A stretch of 64,000 nt of DNA from Maledivibacter halophilus (GCF_900167445.1 NZ_FUZT01000008.1:1-64000), one strand, 5' to 3'. Counted from the stretch's first letter, positions 28,538-37,178 are shown. Program-made: numbers and translations. Notes: generated from the letters alone by a model not told the origin.

Positions 28538-28674
28538 TTTATTCACCTCCGCTGTATACAAATATGTATAGCAACACATTTGCCGTTACAAGTTCCATAT
28601 TCCAAGTTTTAAGATTTACCTAATAGGCATTAAAAATAATATTCTTAATCTAACTTTTCACTTGATTTTACATG

Positions 28675-28709
28675 AAAAAGCATTTAGTTGTCACTTGGTG
28701 ACAACTAAA
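28675..28709 (-). terminator. Terminator after the M16 peptidase operon
   Basis: Perfect 12-bp stem TTTAGTTGTCAC/GTGACAACTAAA at 28683-28694 and 28698-28709 with a 3-nt loop; on the minus strand it is followed by GCTTTTT. It ends the M16 gene pair. Confidence 0.85.
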
Positions 28710-28753
28710 TTTATTATACACATATATTATTAGCATTTTCAAGTTGTTTCTTC

Positions 28754-30046
28754 TTATTTATTTGGTTTTACTAAGGAAAGAACGCTTTTATTTAAATCAA
28801 AATGTTCATTAAATCTTCTTGAAACCCCTTCTAAGTTTAGATCCTCAAGCACTTCAATATAATCAAATAAATTTATACCCTTAAAATAATAGGAGGTAAA
28901 TGTATTTGCAATAAACTCCACTGAGTTATAAGAACTAATATGTTGCCCAATTGCTTTTTTCTTAACCCTTTCAAAGCTTTCTACATCTAAACCATCATTT
29001 TTAAGCCTTTCTATTTCTTCACATATAGCTTCATAAACCTTATTAGGGTCCTTTGATTCACCGCCAATAATTGAATGTCCATAGGATGTATCAAATGTAT
29101 ATTCCGTTTCAAAGTTTTCATTTATCAAGCCATCATTATATAATCTTCTATAAATTTCAGAGCTTTTACCAAAAACAGTATCTAATATTACTTTAGTTTC
29201 TATATCCTGCTTCAATAAATTCTTACCGCTCAAATCATTATTGGTATTTTTAAAAGCAATATTAAACAAAGGCATAGATACTGATAGGTCTTCCTCAATT
29301 CTGCTTTCTTTAACATTATCAGGCTCATCGGGCAAAATTCGCTTTACTTCACCATTAAGAGGTTTAAAACCAGCCTTTAAATTCTTTTCTATAGTATTGC
29401 AAGCTTCATCTGCATCAACATCTCCAACTATAAATATCACCATATTATTGGGAACATAAAATGTATTGTAGCATTTCAGAAGCTCTTCCTTATTAATCCT
29501 ATATATACTATCTACAGTACCTGCAATATCAATTTTAACCGGATGATTTATATATAGACCCTTCAACCCATTAAAAAACACCTTCCAGTTTGGATTGTCC
29601 TCATACATTCTTATTTCCTGTTCTATTATCCCCTTTTCCTTCTCAACATTTTCATGTGTAAGATATGGCGATTGAACAAAATCAATAAGTATACTGAGGT
29701 TTTCCAAGAATTTGTCAGTACAAGAAAATAAATAACAGGTAGAATTAAAGTTTGTATACGCATTTACATCTGATCCCAATTTAGAAAATCTGTTGAAAAC
29801 TCCACCCTCTTCACTTTCAAAAAGCTTATGCTCCAAAAAGTGGGCTATTCCTTCGGGAACTTCTATAGCCTTATTTTCCCCTGGAATAATAAACTTATTA
29901 TCTATTGATCCATAGTGGGTTCCAAATATTGCAAACTTTTTTGTATAATCCTTTTTGGGTAATACAAAAATCTCTAATCCATTTTCTAATTTCCTATAAA
30001 CAATTTTTTCCCTTAGTATATCACTATATATTTCTCTTTTTACCAT
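28754..30046 (-). CDS. ymfH: M16 zinc peptidase, catalytic member (YmfH-like)
   Basis: 430 residues. The inverted zinc motif HxxEH is present in HFLEHKLFE (about 68-76), with the following conserved stretch SDVNAYTNFNSTCYLFSC. This is the catalytic partner of a two-protein M16 enzyme like YmfF/YmfH. Its ATG shares one base with the stop of its inactive partner (TAATG), so they are made together. The substrate is unknown. No RiPP precursor is seen nearby. Confidence 0.85.
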   Translation of the reverse strand: MVKREIYSDILREKIVYRKLENGLEIFVLPKKDYTKKFAIFGTHYGSIDNKFIIPGENKAIEVPEGIAHFLEHKLFESEEGGVFNRFSKLGSDVNAYTNFNSTCYLFSCTDKFLENLSILIDFVQSPYLTHENVEKEKGIIEQEIRMYEDNPNWKVFFNGLKGLYINHPVKIDIAGTVDSIYRINKEELLKCYNTFYVPNNMVIFIVGDVDADEACNTIEKNLKAGFKPLNGEVKRILPDEPDNVKESRIEEDLSVSMPLFNIAFKNTNNDLSGKNLLKQDIETKVILDTVFGKSSEIYRRLYNDGLINENFETEYTFDTSYGHSIIGGESKDPNKVYEAICEEIERLKNDGLDVESFERVKKKAIGQHISSYNSVEFIANTFTSYYFKGINLFDYIEVLEDLNLEGVSRRFNEHFDLNKSVLSLVKPNK

Positions 30047-31326
30047 TATTTCGCCTCCCCTTCTTTATTAAGGAAGTATATTGTATCAAGCTCAAATTTC
30101 TTTCCTGCTTCTATTATGGATTCCCTATTTACAGCCCTGATTTTATTAATTATATTTTCTATAGTATCAAGGGAATTACTTAAAATTTGAGAATACAAAA
30201 AATCCATAAGCATATTTGGAGCATCTGTTAGCGATCTTATTGAAGTAATAACCGATTTCTTTGCAATTTCAATATCTTCTTCTGTAAAATTACCTTCTGT
30301 CAATGACTTCACTTCTTTTTTAATTAATTCCTTTGTTTTTTCAAAGTTTTCAAATTCTACTCCACTGCTTACAAGCATTATAGATTTAAACTTGTCTATC
30401 CTGGAAAAAATATAGTAACAAAGACTTTCCTTTTCTCTAACATTTTTAAACAGCTTGGAATTAGGTCCTCCACCTAAAATATTGGAAAACAATATTGAGC
30501 TCTCATATAAATTGCTTTCATATGGAATGTTTGTCCTATATCCCAATGTCAATTTCCCCTGATTAATATTAAACCTATCTTCTACTTCCTTTACTGCAGT
30601 TATTTCCTTAGTTATATCTTCCCTTGGAATATCTATTATATCTTCTCTTTTAATCTTTACAGTTTCACTGAACATCTCCTTTACTTTATCCTCTTCAACA
30701 TCCCCTACTATAAAAATATCTATTGGAGAAGTTGAAATGATATTTTGAAAATATTCATATAAGGTCTTCTCATCTATTCTCTCCAAATCATCAATATTAC
30801 CATATTCATAAATACTATAATTTTCTTCATTACACATTTCTTCAACACATCGGTCAACTGCAAACCTCATTTTATCATTTATTCTTCCCTTAATTTTCTC
30901 CCTAAGATTTTCTTTTTCTTGATTAAAGCTCTCTTTTTTAAAAGCATTGTTTTCCACTAGTGAATTGTTAATTATATCATTAAGTATTTTTAATCCTTCT
31001 TTTAAAATATTTTTGTCATTTATGTACTTGCCATTTGGCATCTGCATTTTAAGGTTTATAATATGTTTTTCTCCTTTTTTAGTTACACTGCTAACTAAAA
31101 TTGAACCATATAAATCTTCAAGCTTCCTATTTAGCTGAATAAAGGATGGATACTCCTTTGTTCCCTTGTTTAAAAGCATTGACAGCAATGAATTCTTTGT
31201 TGCTTCCTCCTTTATCAGTGGTCGTCTAATATAGATTCCTATTAAATTTGTTTTAAATTTATTTGCTTTTATTACATGTAATTTAACTGAATCATTCATT
31301 TCTATTTGATCTAGTATTTGTAGCAA
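30046..31326 (-). CDS. ymfF: M16-family peptidase-like protein, non-catalytic partner (YmfF-like)
   Basis: 426 residues, TTG start with GGGAGGTAACGAA site. It has the M16 fold pattern (LDLYGSILVSSV-like beta region, GGGPNSKLFKNVREKESLCYYI) but no HxxEH motif, so it should be the inactive subunit that helps bind peptide. The pair is widespread in Firmicutes next to each other. Promoter region is upstream at about 31330-31570. Confidence 0.83.
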   Translation of the reverse strand: MLQILDQIEMNDSVKLHVIKANKFKTNLIGIYIRRPLIKEEATKNSLLSMLLNKGTKEYPSFIQLNRKLEDLYGSILVSSVTKKGEKHIINLKMQMPNGKYINDKNILKEGLKILNDIINNSLVENNAFKKESFNQEKENLREKIKGRINDKMRFAVDRCVEEMCNEENYSIYEYGNIDDLERIDEKTLYEYFQNIISTSPIDIFIVGDVEEDKVKEMFSETVKIKREDIIDIPREDITKEITAVKEVEDRFNINQGKLTLGYRTNIPYESNLYESSILFSNILGGGPNSKLFKNVREKESLCYYIFSRIDKFKSIMLVSSGVEFENFEKTKELIKKEVKSLTEGNFTEEDIEIAKKSVITSIRSLTDAPNMLMDFLYSQILSNSLDTIENIINKIRAVNRESIIEAGKKFELDTIYFLNKEGEAK

Positions 31327-31572
31327 TTCGTTACCTCCCTCTTTTATTCAATTTATTATCTGTTTGCTTTATAGAACAAAATCTTTATTTACAATCCCTA
31401 TAAATCTATTATGCTATAAAAGATAATATAAAATACATAAAATTACCAAAGTTTAGCATTGTTTTTATTTTACTATATTTTGCTTTTCTATTCCAGTATT
31501 CATAGAAATATTAAAACTCTCGATATATAAATATCGAAATATAATAAAAAGAACCTTCAATCCAACAAGAAT

Positions 31573-32760
31573 TTAATTCTTTAAATTAGTTATTCTTATT
31601 TTATACTCCAATTCGTTTAATAGATTTTCTCCGATTCCCCATCCATTAATATACTTAATATCTATAAACTCTTTTTTCGCTGCACTTTTTACCCACTCAC
31701 CTATATTATACTGATCCTTTACATTTTCCAGTAAGGTAGAAATACTTATTATTAGAATATTACTTGCCCCTTTTGTTTTTAAATTGTGTATTGATTTTAA
31801 AAGGAGATTTTCATCATCATTATGCTTTAAACATATTATTTTTTCTTTTTCAAAATTAGCCTGCTCCATTATGGCAATCAACCTATTACTAAATATAGTT
31901 TGATCATAAATACTTTCCCGATCTGAAATTATTAGTATTATACCTGAAGCTTCTCTAAGATCATTTCCAATAGCTTTAATTGATTTCTCCAAAATTTGCT
32001 TAGGTAATTTTTTGCTTTCCCAAAGAAATGGAGAAAATCTTATATCGGTATTAATATTAATAAAATCTTCTTCTATCTGCTTTTTCAATATTTGATATTC
32101 CTCAGATTCTCCAAGTATTAAAGGGACAAGTATAATTTTCTCATATCTTTTGCTTAATTTTACAATTTCATCATATAGAAATGGGTATACATTAAAATAG
32201 GCTGAATACAAATCATAATCAACACCTAAACGAATAGCCAAATTATCTTTTATTCTATTACATAAATCACTATATTTACTACTTCCCATATTTTCATATG
32301 CCATTTTATATTTAAAAGCCTCAATAGGGGCCTTAGCCTTTTTTATAAATGATTTTCCATTGTATATATTTTTTAAAACAATTGAAGAATCATATAAATA
32401 GGGTTCACCATTTGAAAATATTATTACAGCAGGTTTTGACAATTTATTATCTTTACCCTCTTCTATATTATCTCGCCTTGAATATTTATACCCATTATCT
32501 GAACTTAATATAGAATAAAAAAGCAAAAAATTCCCCAAAATATAACCTATGATAATGCCCGATAAAACTACTAAAATACAGTTGGCTTTAAACTTGGCAC
32601 TTTTAAATATATTTATTATAATTAATATTAATGCCACTATTATTAATCTTTCAATATTACCTTTAAAAATAAGAAAACCTATTAACAATAACCCTAATAA
32701 TATTGATTTTATGAGAATCATTATATTATTACTAATTGGTATCATCCCCTTGAATTTCAA
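31573..32760 (-). CDS. Membrane-anchored ferrochelatase-like protein of unknown function
   Basis: 395 residues. Residues 1 to about 90 form three membrane helices. The soluble rest resembles the two-domain chelatase fold of ferrochelatase: AVIIFSNGEPYLYDSSIVLKN in place of the first motif, a GSS motif with Leu spacing (MGSSKYSDLCNRIKDNLAIRLG), FNVYPFLYDEIVKLSKRYEKIILVPLIL like the WHPFIEDAV region, then a second half. The usual catalytic His (SxHxxP) reads SDRES, so chelatase activity is doubtful. I recognise no established family. The start is uncertain: the TTG at 32760 has no ribosome site, and in-frame ATGs lie a little downstream. Transcribed alone. Confidence 0.6.
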   Translation of the reverse strand: MKFKGMIPISNNIMILIKSILLGLLLIGFLIFKGNIERLIIVALILIIINIFKSAKFKANCILVVLSGIIIGYILGNFLLFYSILSSDNGYKYSRRDNIEEGKDNKLSKPAVIIFSNGEPYLYDSSIVLKNIYNGKSFIKKAKAPIEAFKYKMAYENMGSSKYSDLCNRIKDNLAIRLGVDYDLYSAYFNVYPFLYDEIVKLSKRYEKIILVPLILGESEEYQILKKQIEEDFININTDIRFSPFLWESKKLPKQILEKSIKAIGNDLREASGIILIISDRESIYDQTIFSNRLIAIMEQANFEKEKIICLKHNDDENLLLKSIHNLKTKGASNILIISISTLLENVKDQYNIGEWVKSAAKKEFIDIKYINGWGIGENLLNELEYKIRITNLKN

Positions 32761-33213
32761 ATATAAAGCATATTTAAATTTATTGTAAAATGGTATTAAC
32801 TTAATATAAATCTATTTAGATATTGAGAAAATATGTCATTTATGTAAATAAAGGAAAGTTCATAGCTTTAATTTGGATGGATTGCATATGCGAATATTAT
32901 CCTTAATTTAATTATTTAGAATTAAATATATTTCGATGGTATAGCTTTGGAGATTTTAAAACTATATGTAGTAGGGGGCTTTTCAAGAAGGTAAATATGC
33001 AATTTGCTTAATAATCTAAATTTCTACTTATAACTAAAAATAAAGAACCTTAAGGTTTAATAAATATTTACATTAACCTTATCAATATATTGCTTTCATA
33101 ATATATATGCTTTATAATTTATTTTGTATGCTTAGATTTTAATAAAGTGAATATAAATAGAATTTAAAATTTGGTATATTTATACAAAATTATCGTTGAA
33201 AGGAAGAATTATT
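32761..33213. other. Intergenic region with MITE-like copy A and the ychF leader
   Basis: A divergent gap between the ferrochelatase-like gene and ychF. It holds repeat copy A at 32868-33008 and an AT-rich stretch that must carry the ychF promoter. I see no convincing -35/-10 pair or small gene. Confidence 0.6.
32868..33008 (+). repeat. MITE-like intergenic repeat, copy A
   Basis: 141 bp matching the reverse complement of 51564-51704 at roughly 90 percent by eye, including the core GATGGTATAGCTTTGGAG and CTATATGTAGTAG and the right end ATATGCAATTTGCT. It lies between divergent genes and codes for nothing. Family copies have inverted ends of the type GAGGAAATTGCATAAT. Confidence 0.8.
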
Positions 33214-34308
33214 ATGAAATTAGGAATAGTAGGATTGCCTAATGTCGGTAAAAGCACTTTATTTAATGCAATAACCAAGGCAGGGGCAGAATCTGCAAAT
33301 TATCCATTCTGTACAATTGAACCAAATGTGGGAGTTGTTTCTGTTCCCGATGAAAGATTAAATGTATTGCATGAAATGTATAATTCAAAAAAAACAGTGC
33401 AAACGGCTATTGAGTTTTATGATATTGCAGGACTTGTAAAGGGTGCTTCTAAGGGAGAAGGATTGGGAAACCAGTTTCTCAGCCATATAAGAGAGGTAGC
33501 CTCAATAATTCACGTTGTCAGATGCTTCGAAGATGAAAATGTAGTCCATGTTGATGGCGAAATTGGACCGCTGAAGGATATAGAAACCATAAACCTTGAG
33601 TTGATCTTTTCTGACGAAGAGATTATTGAAAGAAGAATCACCAAGACTAGAAAGGCTTTAAAGGGCAATAAAAAGCTTCAGGGAGAGCTTGAAATACTTG
33701 AAAAAATCAAAACCACTTTAGAAGAAGGAATAAGCGTAAGGGCCATGGATTTAACTGAGGATGAATGGAATTTTGTAAAAACCCTTCAGCTATTATCCGC
33801 AAAACCTATAATCTATTGTGCCAATGTATCAGAAGATGATTTGGTGGAAAACAATATGGAGAATAAATATGTTAAAGAGGTAAGGGCATTTGCAAAAACT
33901 GAAAATGCTGAGGTTGTTGTAATTAGCGCAAAAATAGAACAGGAAATTGCCGAGCTTGAGGATGAAGAAAGGGATGCTTTCTTAGAAGAATTAGGACTTA
34001 AAGAGTCGGGACTGGACAAGCTTATAAAATCAAGCTATCACCTTCTTGACTTAATCAGCTTCTTAACTGCTGGCCCTGAAGAAGTAAGGGCATGGACCAT
34101 AAAAAGAGGAACAAAGGCACCCCAGGCAGCAGGTAAAATCCACTCTGATATTGAAAGGGGCTTTATCCGTGCTGAAACCATTGCCTTTGAAGATTTAAAA
34201 GATCATGGAAGCATGGCAGCAGCCAAGGAAAAGGGTCTGGTTCGTCTTGAGGGTAAGGATTATGTGGTTCAAGATGGAGATGTTATTTTGTTTAGGTTTA
34301 ACGTGTAA
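33214..34308 (+). CDS. ychF: Redox-regulated ATPase/GTPase YchF (OLA1 family)
   Basis: 364 residues from the ATG at 33214 (AAAGGAAG site). P-loop GLPNVGKSTLFNA at about 7-19, switch FYDIAGLVKGASKGEGLGN, then the coiled-coil insert, and a C-terminal TGS domain (RAWTIKRGTKAPQAAGKIHSDIERGF). A conserved, ribosome-binding ATPase. First plus-strand gene of the window and followed by its own terminator. Confidence 0.96.
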   Translation: MKLGIVGLPNVGKSTLFNAITKAGAESANYPFCTIEPNVGVVSVPDERLNVLHEMYNSKKTVQTAIEFYDIAGLVKGASKGEGLGNQFLSHIREVASIIHVVRCFEDENVVHVDGEIGPLKDIETINLELIFSDEEIIERRITKTRKALKGNKKLQGELEILEKIKTTLEEGISVRAMDLTEDEWNFVKTLQLLSAKPIIYCANVSEDDLVENNMENKYVKEVRAFAKTENAEVVVISAKIEQEIAELEDEERDAFLEELGLKESGLDKLIKSSYHLLDLISFLTAGPEEVRAWTIKRGTKAPQAAGKIHSDIERGFIRAETIAFEDLKDHGSMAAAKEKGLVRLEGKDYVVQDGDVILFRFNV

Positions 34309-34358
34309 ATATTATAAAGCTGCTTAAGCTTTTTATCCTTCTATTAAGTCAACAATAC

Positions 34359-34412
34359 AACAAAACCGCTATCATCTTATAATTTATTAATATGTAGCGG
34401 TTTTGTTATTTT
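34359..34412 (+). terminator. Terminator after ychF
   Basis: Stem AACAAAACCGCTA (34359-34371) with TAGCGGTTTTGTT (34395-34407), then ATTTTTT. It lies 50 nt past the ychF stop. Confidence 0.85.
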
Positions 34413-34415
34413 TTA

Positions 34416-34631
34416 TGACAGTTGGAACCGTAACCAATGTCATATATATTGTTAAAAATTATTCTTTCTAATATATTTATTACTACACTAATAGAAAAAT
34501 TAAAAGTAAACTAAAAATGGCTCCCGTAGAATATAGGAACCAACTTTCAGTTGCATAATATGAAATTCTAGTCCGAATTTTAGGGTTTAGCCCCCCTAAG
34601 CTCTTACTAAATCGATATTAAAATCTTATCA
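34416..34631. other. Intergenic region without a recognisable gene
   Basis: Part of the 320-bp gap between the convergent ends of ychF and the DUF3795 gene. I find no ORF with a ribosome site, no repeat copy and no strong hairpin here. Confidence 0.5.
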
Positions 34632-35093
34632 TCATCCCCTTTCATTTAACTTATTATTTATTCTTTTTGGTCCTTGACATGATCCTCTTCCTATTGTAAA
34701 TTTGCCTTTATAATATGTTTCTCTTATCTGTTTAGCTTCCTCAGCCCATTTATCTACTCCAATTCTTGAAATCTTACATAAATTATATACCTTTAAATTA
34801 TGTGGATATTTTTCTGCCTTATCGACACAAGGATTTAATTTTTCGCATGGAAACTCACAACATTCAAAGCAAAACTCTACTACTTTAGTTTTAGCACATT
34901 CTAAAATTTCACAAGGAAAAGGGTATAAAACACATCTGCCTTGTATCCTGCACCCTTTACACATCACATCTTCTTTACTTTTTTTAAGAACTTTGGCCAA
35001 GTAAGCTTGCATTTCTTCAGTAATATTCTTTTCATATGCTTCACAATTAAAGCAATCAATACCACAAGGTGAAGTTAACTTTTTATAATCCAT
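34632..35093 (-). CDS. Cysteine-rich DUF3795 protein
   Basis: 153 residues with many Cys: CGIDCFNCEAY at about 10-20, CKGCRIQGRC at about 44-54, then FCFECCEFPCEKL. This is the DUF3795 family, found in anaerobes and presumed to bind metal or zinc; function unknown. It is 50 nt downstream of a TetR-family gene, with a copy of the same 12-bp palindrome in between, so the regulator probably controls both. Confidence 0.82.
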   Translation of the reverse strand: MDYKKLTSPCGIDCFNCEAYEKNITEEMQAYLAKVLKKSKEDVMCKGCRIQGRCVLYPFPCEILECAKTKVVEFCFECCEFPCEKLNPCVDKAEKYPHNLKVYNLCKISRIGVDKWAEEAKQIRETYYKGKFTIGRGSCQGPKRINNKLNERG

Positions 35094-35114
35094 TTTTCGA
35101 CCCCCTTTTTTATT

Positions 35115-35126
35115 TAACGTTCGTTA
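35115..35126. promoter_or_regulatory. Putative TetR operator upstream of the DUF3795 gene
   Basis: TAACGTTCGTTA, a near-palindrome that matches TAACGATCGTTA in front of the TetR gene at 10 of 12 positions. It lies about 22 nt before the DUF3795 start. Operator role is inferred from the matching pair. Confidence 0.6.
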
Positions 35127-35143
35127 TAATTTTATTAAAAAAA

Positions 35144-35713
35144 TTAATGTTTTTTTACACAATCTATAATAAATTTAACTTCTTCTATTATTTTTTCATT
35201 AGAAATATCTTCATCGAGTAAAATTATTCTTTCAGTAATATTTTCGAAAATACCAATCATTACACTTGTTAAAATTTCTAATTTATTAATATCACTACAT
35301 ACCTTAGAGAGTATACGTTTATTTCTTTCATACCTTCCTTCTCTCCAAATAATAAATTTATCTCGTATTTCAGTACTTCCTTCAAATCTAAGCCAAACCT
35401 TCATAGCTAACTTATATACTGCTTTGTCATAGTCATTAAGTCCCTTTCTTTGTTTTATAGCTAAAAAATAAATTTCTTCTATAGGTAAACCCCTTTGTAT
35501 TTGGCTATTCAGCCTGTCAATAAGAAGTACAAACTCATTGTATACAACTTCTTCAAAAAGTTCATTTTTGTTATTATAATAATAATAAATCATTGGTATA
35601 GAACATCCTGCAGCTTTTGATATATCCCTAATTGATGTACCATAAAATCCTTTTTCGCTAAATAATTCTATAGCTTTGATTTTAATAATATCTTTCATTA
35701 TTACCTTATCCAT
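35144..35713 (-). CDS. TetR-family transcriptional regulator
   Basis: 189 residues. N-terminal helix-turn-helix: IKAIELFSEKGFYGTSIRDISKAAGCSIPMIYYYYNNKNELFEEV (about 11-55), the standard TetR DNA-binding domain. The C-terminal ligand domain is not recognised. A perfect 12-bp palindrome lies 18 nt upstream of its start and a near copy lies in front of the next gene, so self-repression plus control of the DUF3795 gene is likely. Confidence 0.9.
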   Translation of the reverse strand: MDKVIMKDIIKIKAIELFSEKGFYGTSIRDISKAAGCSIPMIYYYYNNKNELFEEVVYNEFVLLIDRLNSQIQRGLPIEEIYFLAIKQRKGLNDYDKAVYKLAMKVWLRFEGSTEIRDKFIIWREGRYERNKRILSKVCSDINKLEILTSVMIGIFENITERIILLDEDISNEKIIEEVKFIIDCVKKH

Positions 35714-35730
35714 AAACTCACACCTTTATC

Positions 35731-35742
35731 TAACGATCGTTA
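35731..35742. promoter_or_regulatory. Putative TetR operator upstream of the regulator gene
   Basis: TAACGATCGTTA, a perfect palindrome. TetR family operators are usually palindromes of this size or larger placed in the promoter of the regulator. Paired with 35115-35126. Confidence 0.65.
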
Positions 35743-35774
35743 AATAAATTATAAATCACTACTCTTTTCTTGTC

Positions 35775-35895
35775 AATAATAATTTATAAATACTTTTATA
35801 CAAGGACAAAGGACAAGGGGACAGCTTTATTGTCCTGCTCTGTTACTTTCTCTTCGTCTATGTATTCATAGTAACTACTCCATTTATCGTACATA
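35775..35895 (-). pseudogene. Remnant of a REP-associated tyrosine transposase plus REP-like tail
   Basis: On the minus strand an ATG at 35894 with an upstream GGAGGG opens a short frame reading MYDKWSSYYEYIDEEK. The KWSSYxEYI block is the C-terminal motif of REP-associated (IS200-like) transposases. The frame then runs into the REP-like tail that contains an AGGACAA/TTGTCCT inverted repeat (around 35802-35833). The upstream catalytic domain is absent. Best read as a deletion relic; the match is short. Confidence 0.4.
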
Positions 35896-35913
35896 GACCT
35901 TCCCTCCAATAAT

Positions 35914-35956
35914 AAAAGGGACTAACACAGCTTATAAACTATGCTAATCCCTTTTT
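35914..35956 (-). terminator. Terminator after dut
   Basis: Arms AAAAGGGACTAACACAG and CTATGCTAATCCCTTTT. The three mismatches on the + strand become G-U pairs in the minus-strand RNA, and a T run follows in that direction. It ends the dut transcript. Confidence 0.75.
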
Positions 35957-35994
35957 GAACTAATTTGATATTTTGTTTTACAATTCAAACATGA

Positions 35995-36423
35995 TTAAAC
36001 CCCTGTTGAACCAAATCCACCTTCGCCACGCTCTGAATCAGTTAATTCATCTACTTGTTTAATTTCTACTCTAAGAACTGGCTTTATTACCATCTGTGCA
36101 ATTTTCATACCTTTTGTAACTTTGAACTCTTCTGTTCCATGATTAATAACAATAATTCCTATCTCACCCCTATATCCTTCATCTATTGTTCCAGGAGTAT
36201 TTAGTACAGTAATTCCATTTTTTAATGCTAGTCCACTTCTTGGACGTATTTGAGCCTCAGTATTTGGAGGTAATTGAATTTTAATCCCTGTGTGTATTAA
36301 AGTTCTGTCCCCTGGTAAAATAACTGTTTCATCAACAGAATACAAGTCCATTCCTGCATCACCTTCGTGTGCATAGAACGGTAACTTAGCATCGTTATCA
36401 ATAATTTCAACATACAATTTCAT
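35995..36423 (-). CDS. dut: dUTP diphosphatase
   Basis: 142 residues from the ATG at 36423, which has a strong GAGGAG site. All dUTPase motifs are seen: AGMDLYS (motif 1), [10 protein letters not shown] (2), [11 protein letters not shown] (3), IAQMVI (4) and the flexible C-terminal [10 protein letters not shown] (5). It hydrolyses dUTP to dUMP and pyrophosphate, keeping uracil out of DNA. The reading frame stays open far upstream into a membrane-like segment, so a longer form is possible. Confidence 0.94.
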   Translation of the reverse strand: MKLYVEIIDNDAKLPFYAHEGDAGMDLYSVDETVILPGDRTLIHTGIKIQLPPNTEAQIRPRSGLALKNGITVLNTPGTIDEGYRGEIGIIVINHGTEEFKVTKGMKIAQMVIKPVLRVEIKQVDELTDSERGEGGFGSTGV

Positions 36424-36747
36424 TTCTATTCTCCTCTCAATTAAATTAAATACCATTTTTAAAATTGGTAAAGCTAGAGCTGCTGCCAATGTTAACCAGC
36501 CAATATATTCAGAAGCTTTTGTCGAAGGTATTTTTGTAAATGCAAAGTATATAATTATACTTACAATTATAATATATAGACTATTGCTTATAATGTCTAC
36601 TCTACCTATGCGCATTCTTTCATCTCTCTGCCTAACATACTTTTTTACTTCATCTATTAAATCTTCTTTATTTCCTCTCCAGCTTTTAGATCTAAACGGT
36701 TGATTATCATGCCTAGACTTTGACGACCTAGGTATCTTATATAACAT
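36424..36747 (-). other. In-frame upstream extension of dut with two membrane helices
   Basis: The dut frame stays open upstream for over 130 codons with no stop. After a terminator hairpin at 36789-36834, the residues from a Met at 36747 encode a charged region ([23 protein letters not shown]) and two hydrophobic helices ([18 protein letters not shown] and [18 protein letters not shown]), followed directly by dut. This looks like real membrane protein sequence. Either a membrane-anchored dUTPase is made in addition to the soluble form, or a small membrane gene lost its stop. No clear ribosome site is found for the long form. Confidence 0.5.
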
Positions 36748-36788
36748 TAGACTAGCAAACGTACTTCCTACTTTAGTATAATAGCCAT

Positions 36789-36834
36789 AAAAAAGACCAC
36801 TATACCTTATTGTTAATAAGTGTAGTGGTCTTTT
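36789..36834 (-). terminator. Terminator after the second Spo0E-like gene
   Basis: Stem AAAAGACCACTA/TAGTGGTCTTTT with an inner CTTAT/ATAAG pair; on the minus strand a TTTTTTA run follows. It sits downstream of the Spo0E-like gene and rules out the most upstream dut start at 36840. Confidence 0.85.
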
Positions 36835-36926
36835 CAACACATCTAACTAATAACTGTAAAACAACTTCTTAAGCTACTAGTTTTCTATAATTTTTCTTAT
36901 AAATTAATTTTGTATACTATTCTATC

Positions 36927-37094
36927 TTACTTTTTTTTCTTCTTTTGTTCGCTTACTATATAATCGTCAAGTTCCTGACTTATTTTTACTACTTCCTCAT
37001 CATTTCCACGTTCAACATATATTTTGTTCAGGGCCAATCTTAGCTCTTCCATCTTCCTCTTTATAACTTTTTCATTATTTTTTGATTTCTTCAC
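36927..37094 (-). CDS. Spo0E-like aspartyl-phosphate phosphatase (55 aa)
   Basis: A 55-residue gene starting at the GTG at 37094, behind GAAAGGGTAATCTAT. The product contains KMEELRLALNKIY, ERGNDEEVV and KISQELDDYIV, the two-helix hairpin and SQELDxxI signature of Spo0E-family phosphatases acting on Spo0A~P. The tail is Lys-rich. It is closely related to the gene at 51889-52062, including its leader. It has its own terminator. Confidence 0.82.
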   Translation of the reverse strand: MKKSKNNEKVIKRKMEELRLALNKIYVERGNDEEVVKISQELDDYIVSEQKKKKK

Positions 37095-37147
37095 ATAGAT
37101 TACCCTTTCTGCTAATATATTTCTAACATTTTCTATACTCTATAAGA

Positions 37148-37174
37148 AGCATCGGGTGGTCCCCGGCACCTATT
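37148..37174. repeat. REP-like short palindromic sequence
   Basis: GGGTGGTCCCCGGCACC carries a GGTG/CACC inverted repeat and is much more GC-rich than its surroundings. Sequences of this type accompany REP-associated transposases in Firmicutes. It lies just past the S9 peptidase stop. Confidence 0.45.
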
Positions 37175-37178
37175 TTTC

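Noticed and set aside
28754-31326. The M16 peptidase pair as a RiPP-maturation system (AlbE/AlbF-like).
   Set aside because: No precursor peptide, radical SAM enzyme or exporter lies nearby; the pair fits the housekeeping YmfF/YmfH type.
36423-36840. A dut start at 36840 giving a 281-residue protein.
   Set aside because: The first about 17 codons would be encoded by a terminator hairpin for the upstream gene, so this start is unlikely; a shorter extension remains possible.
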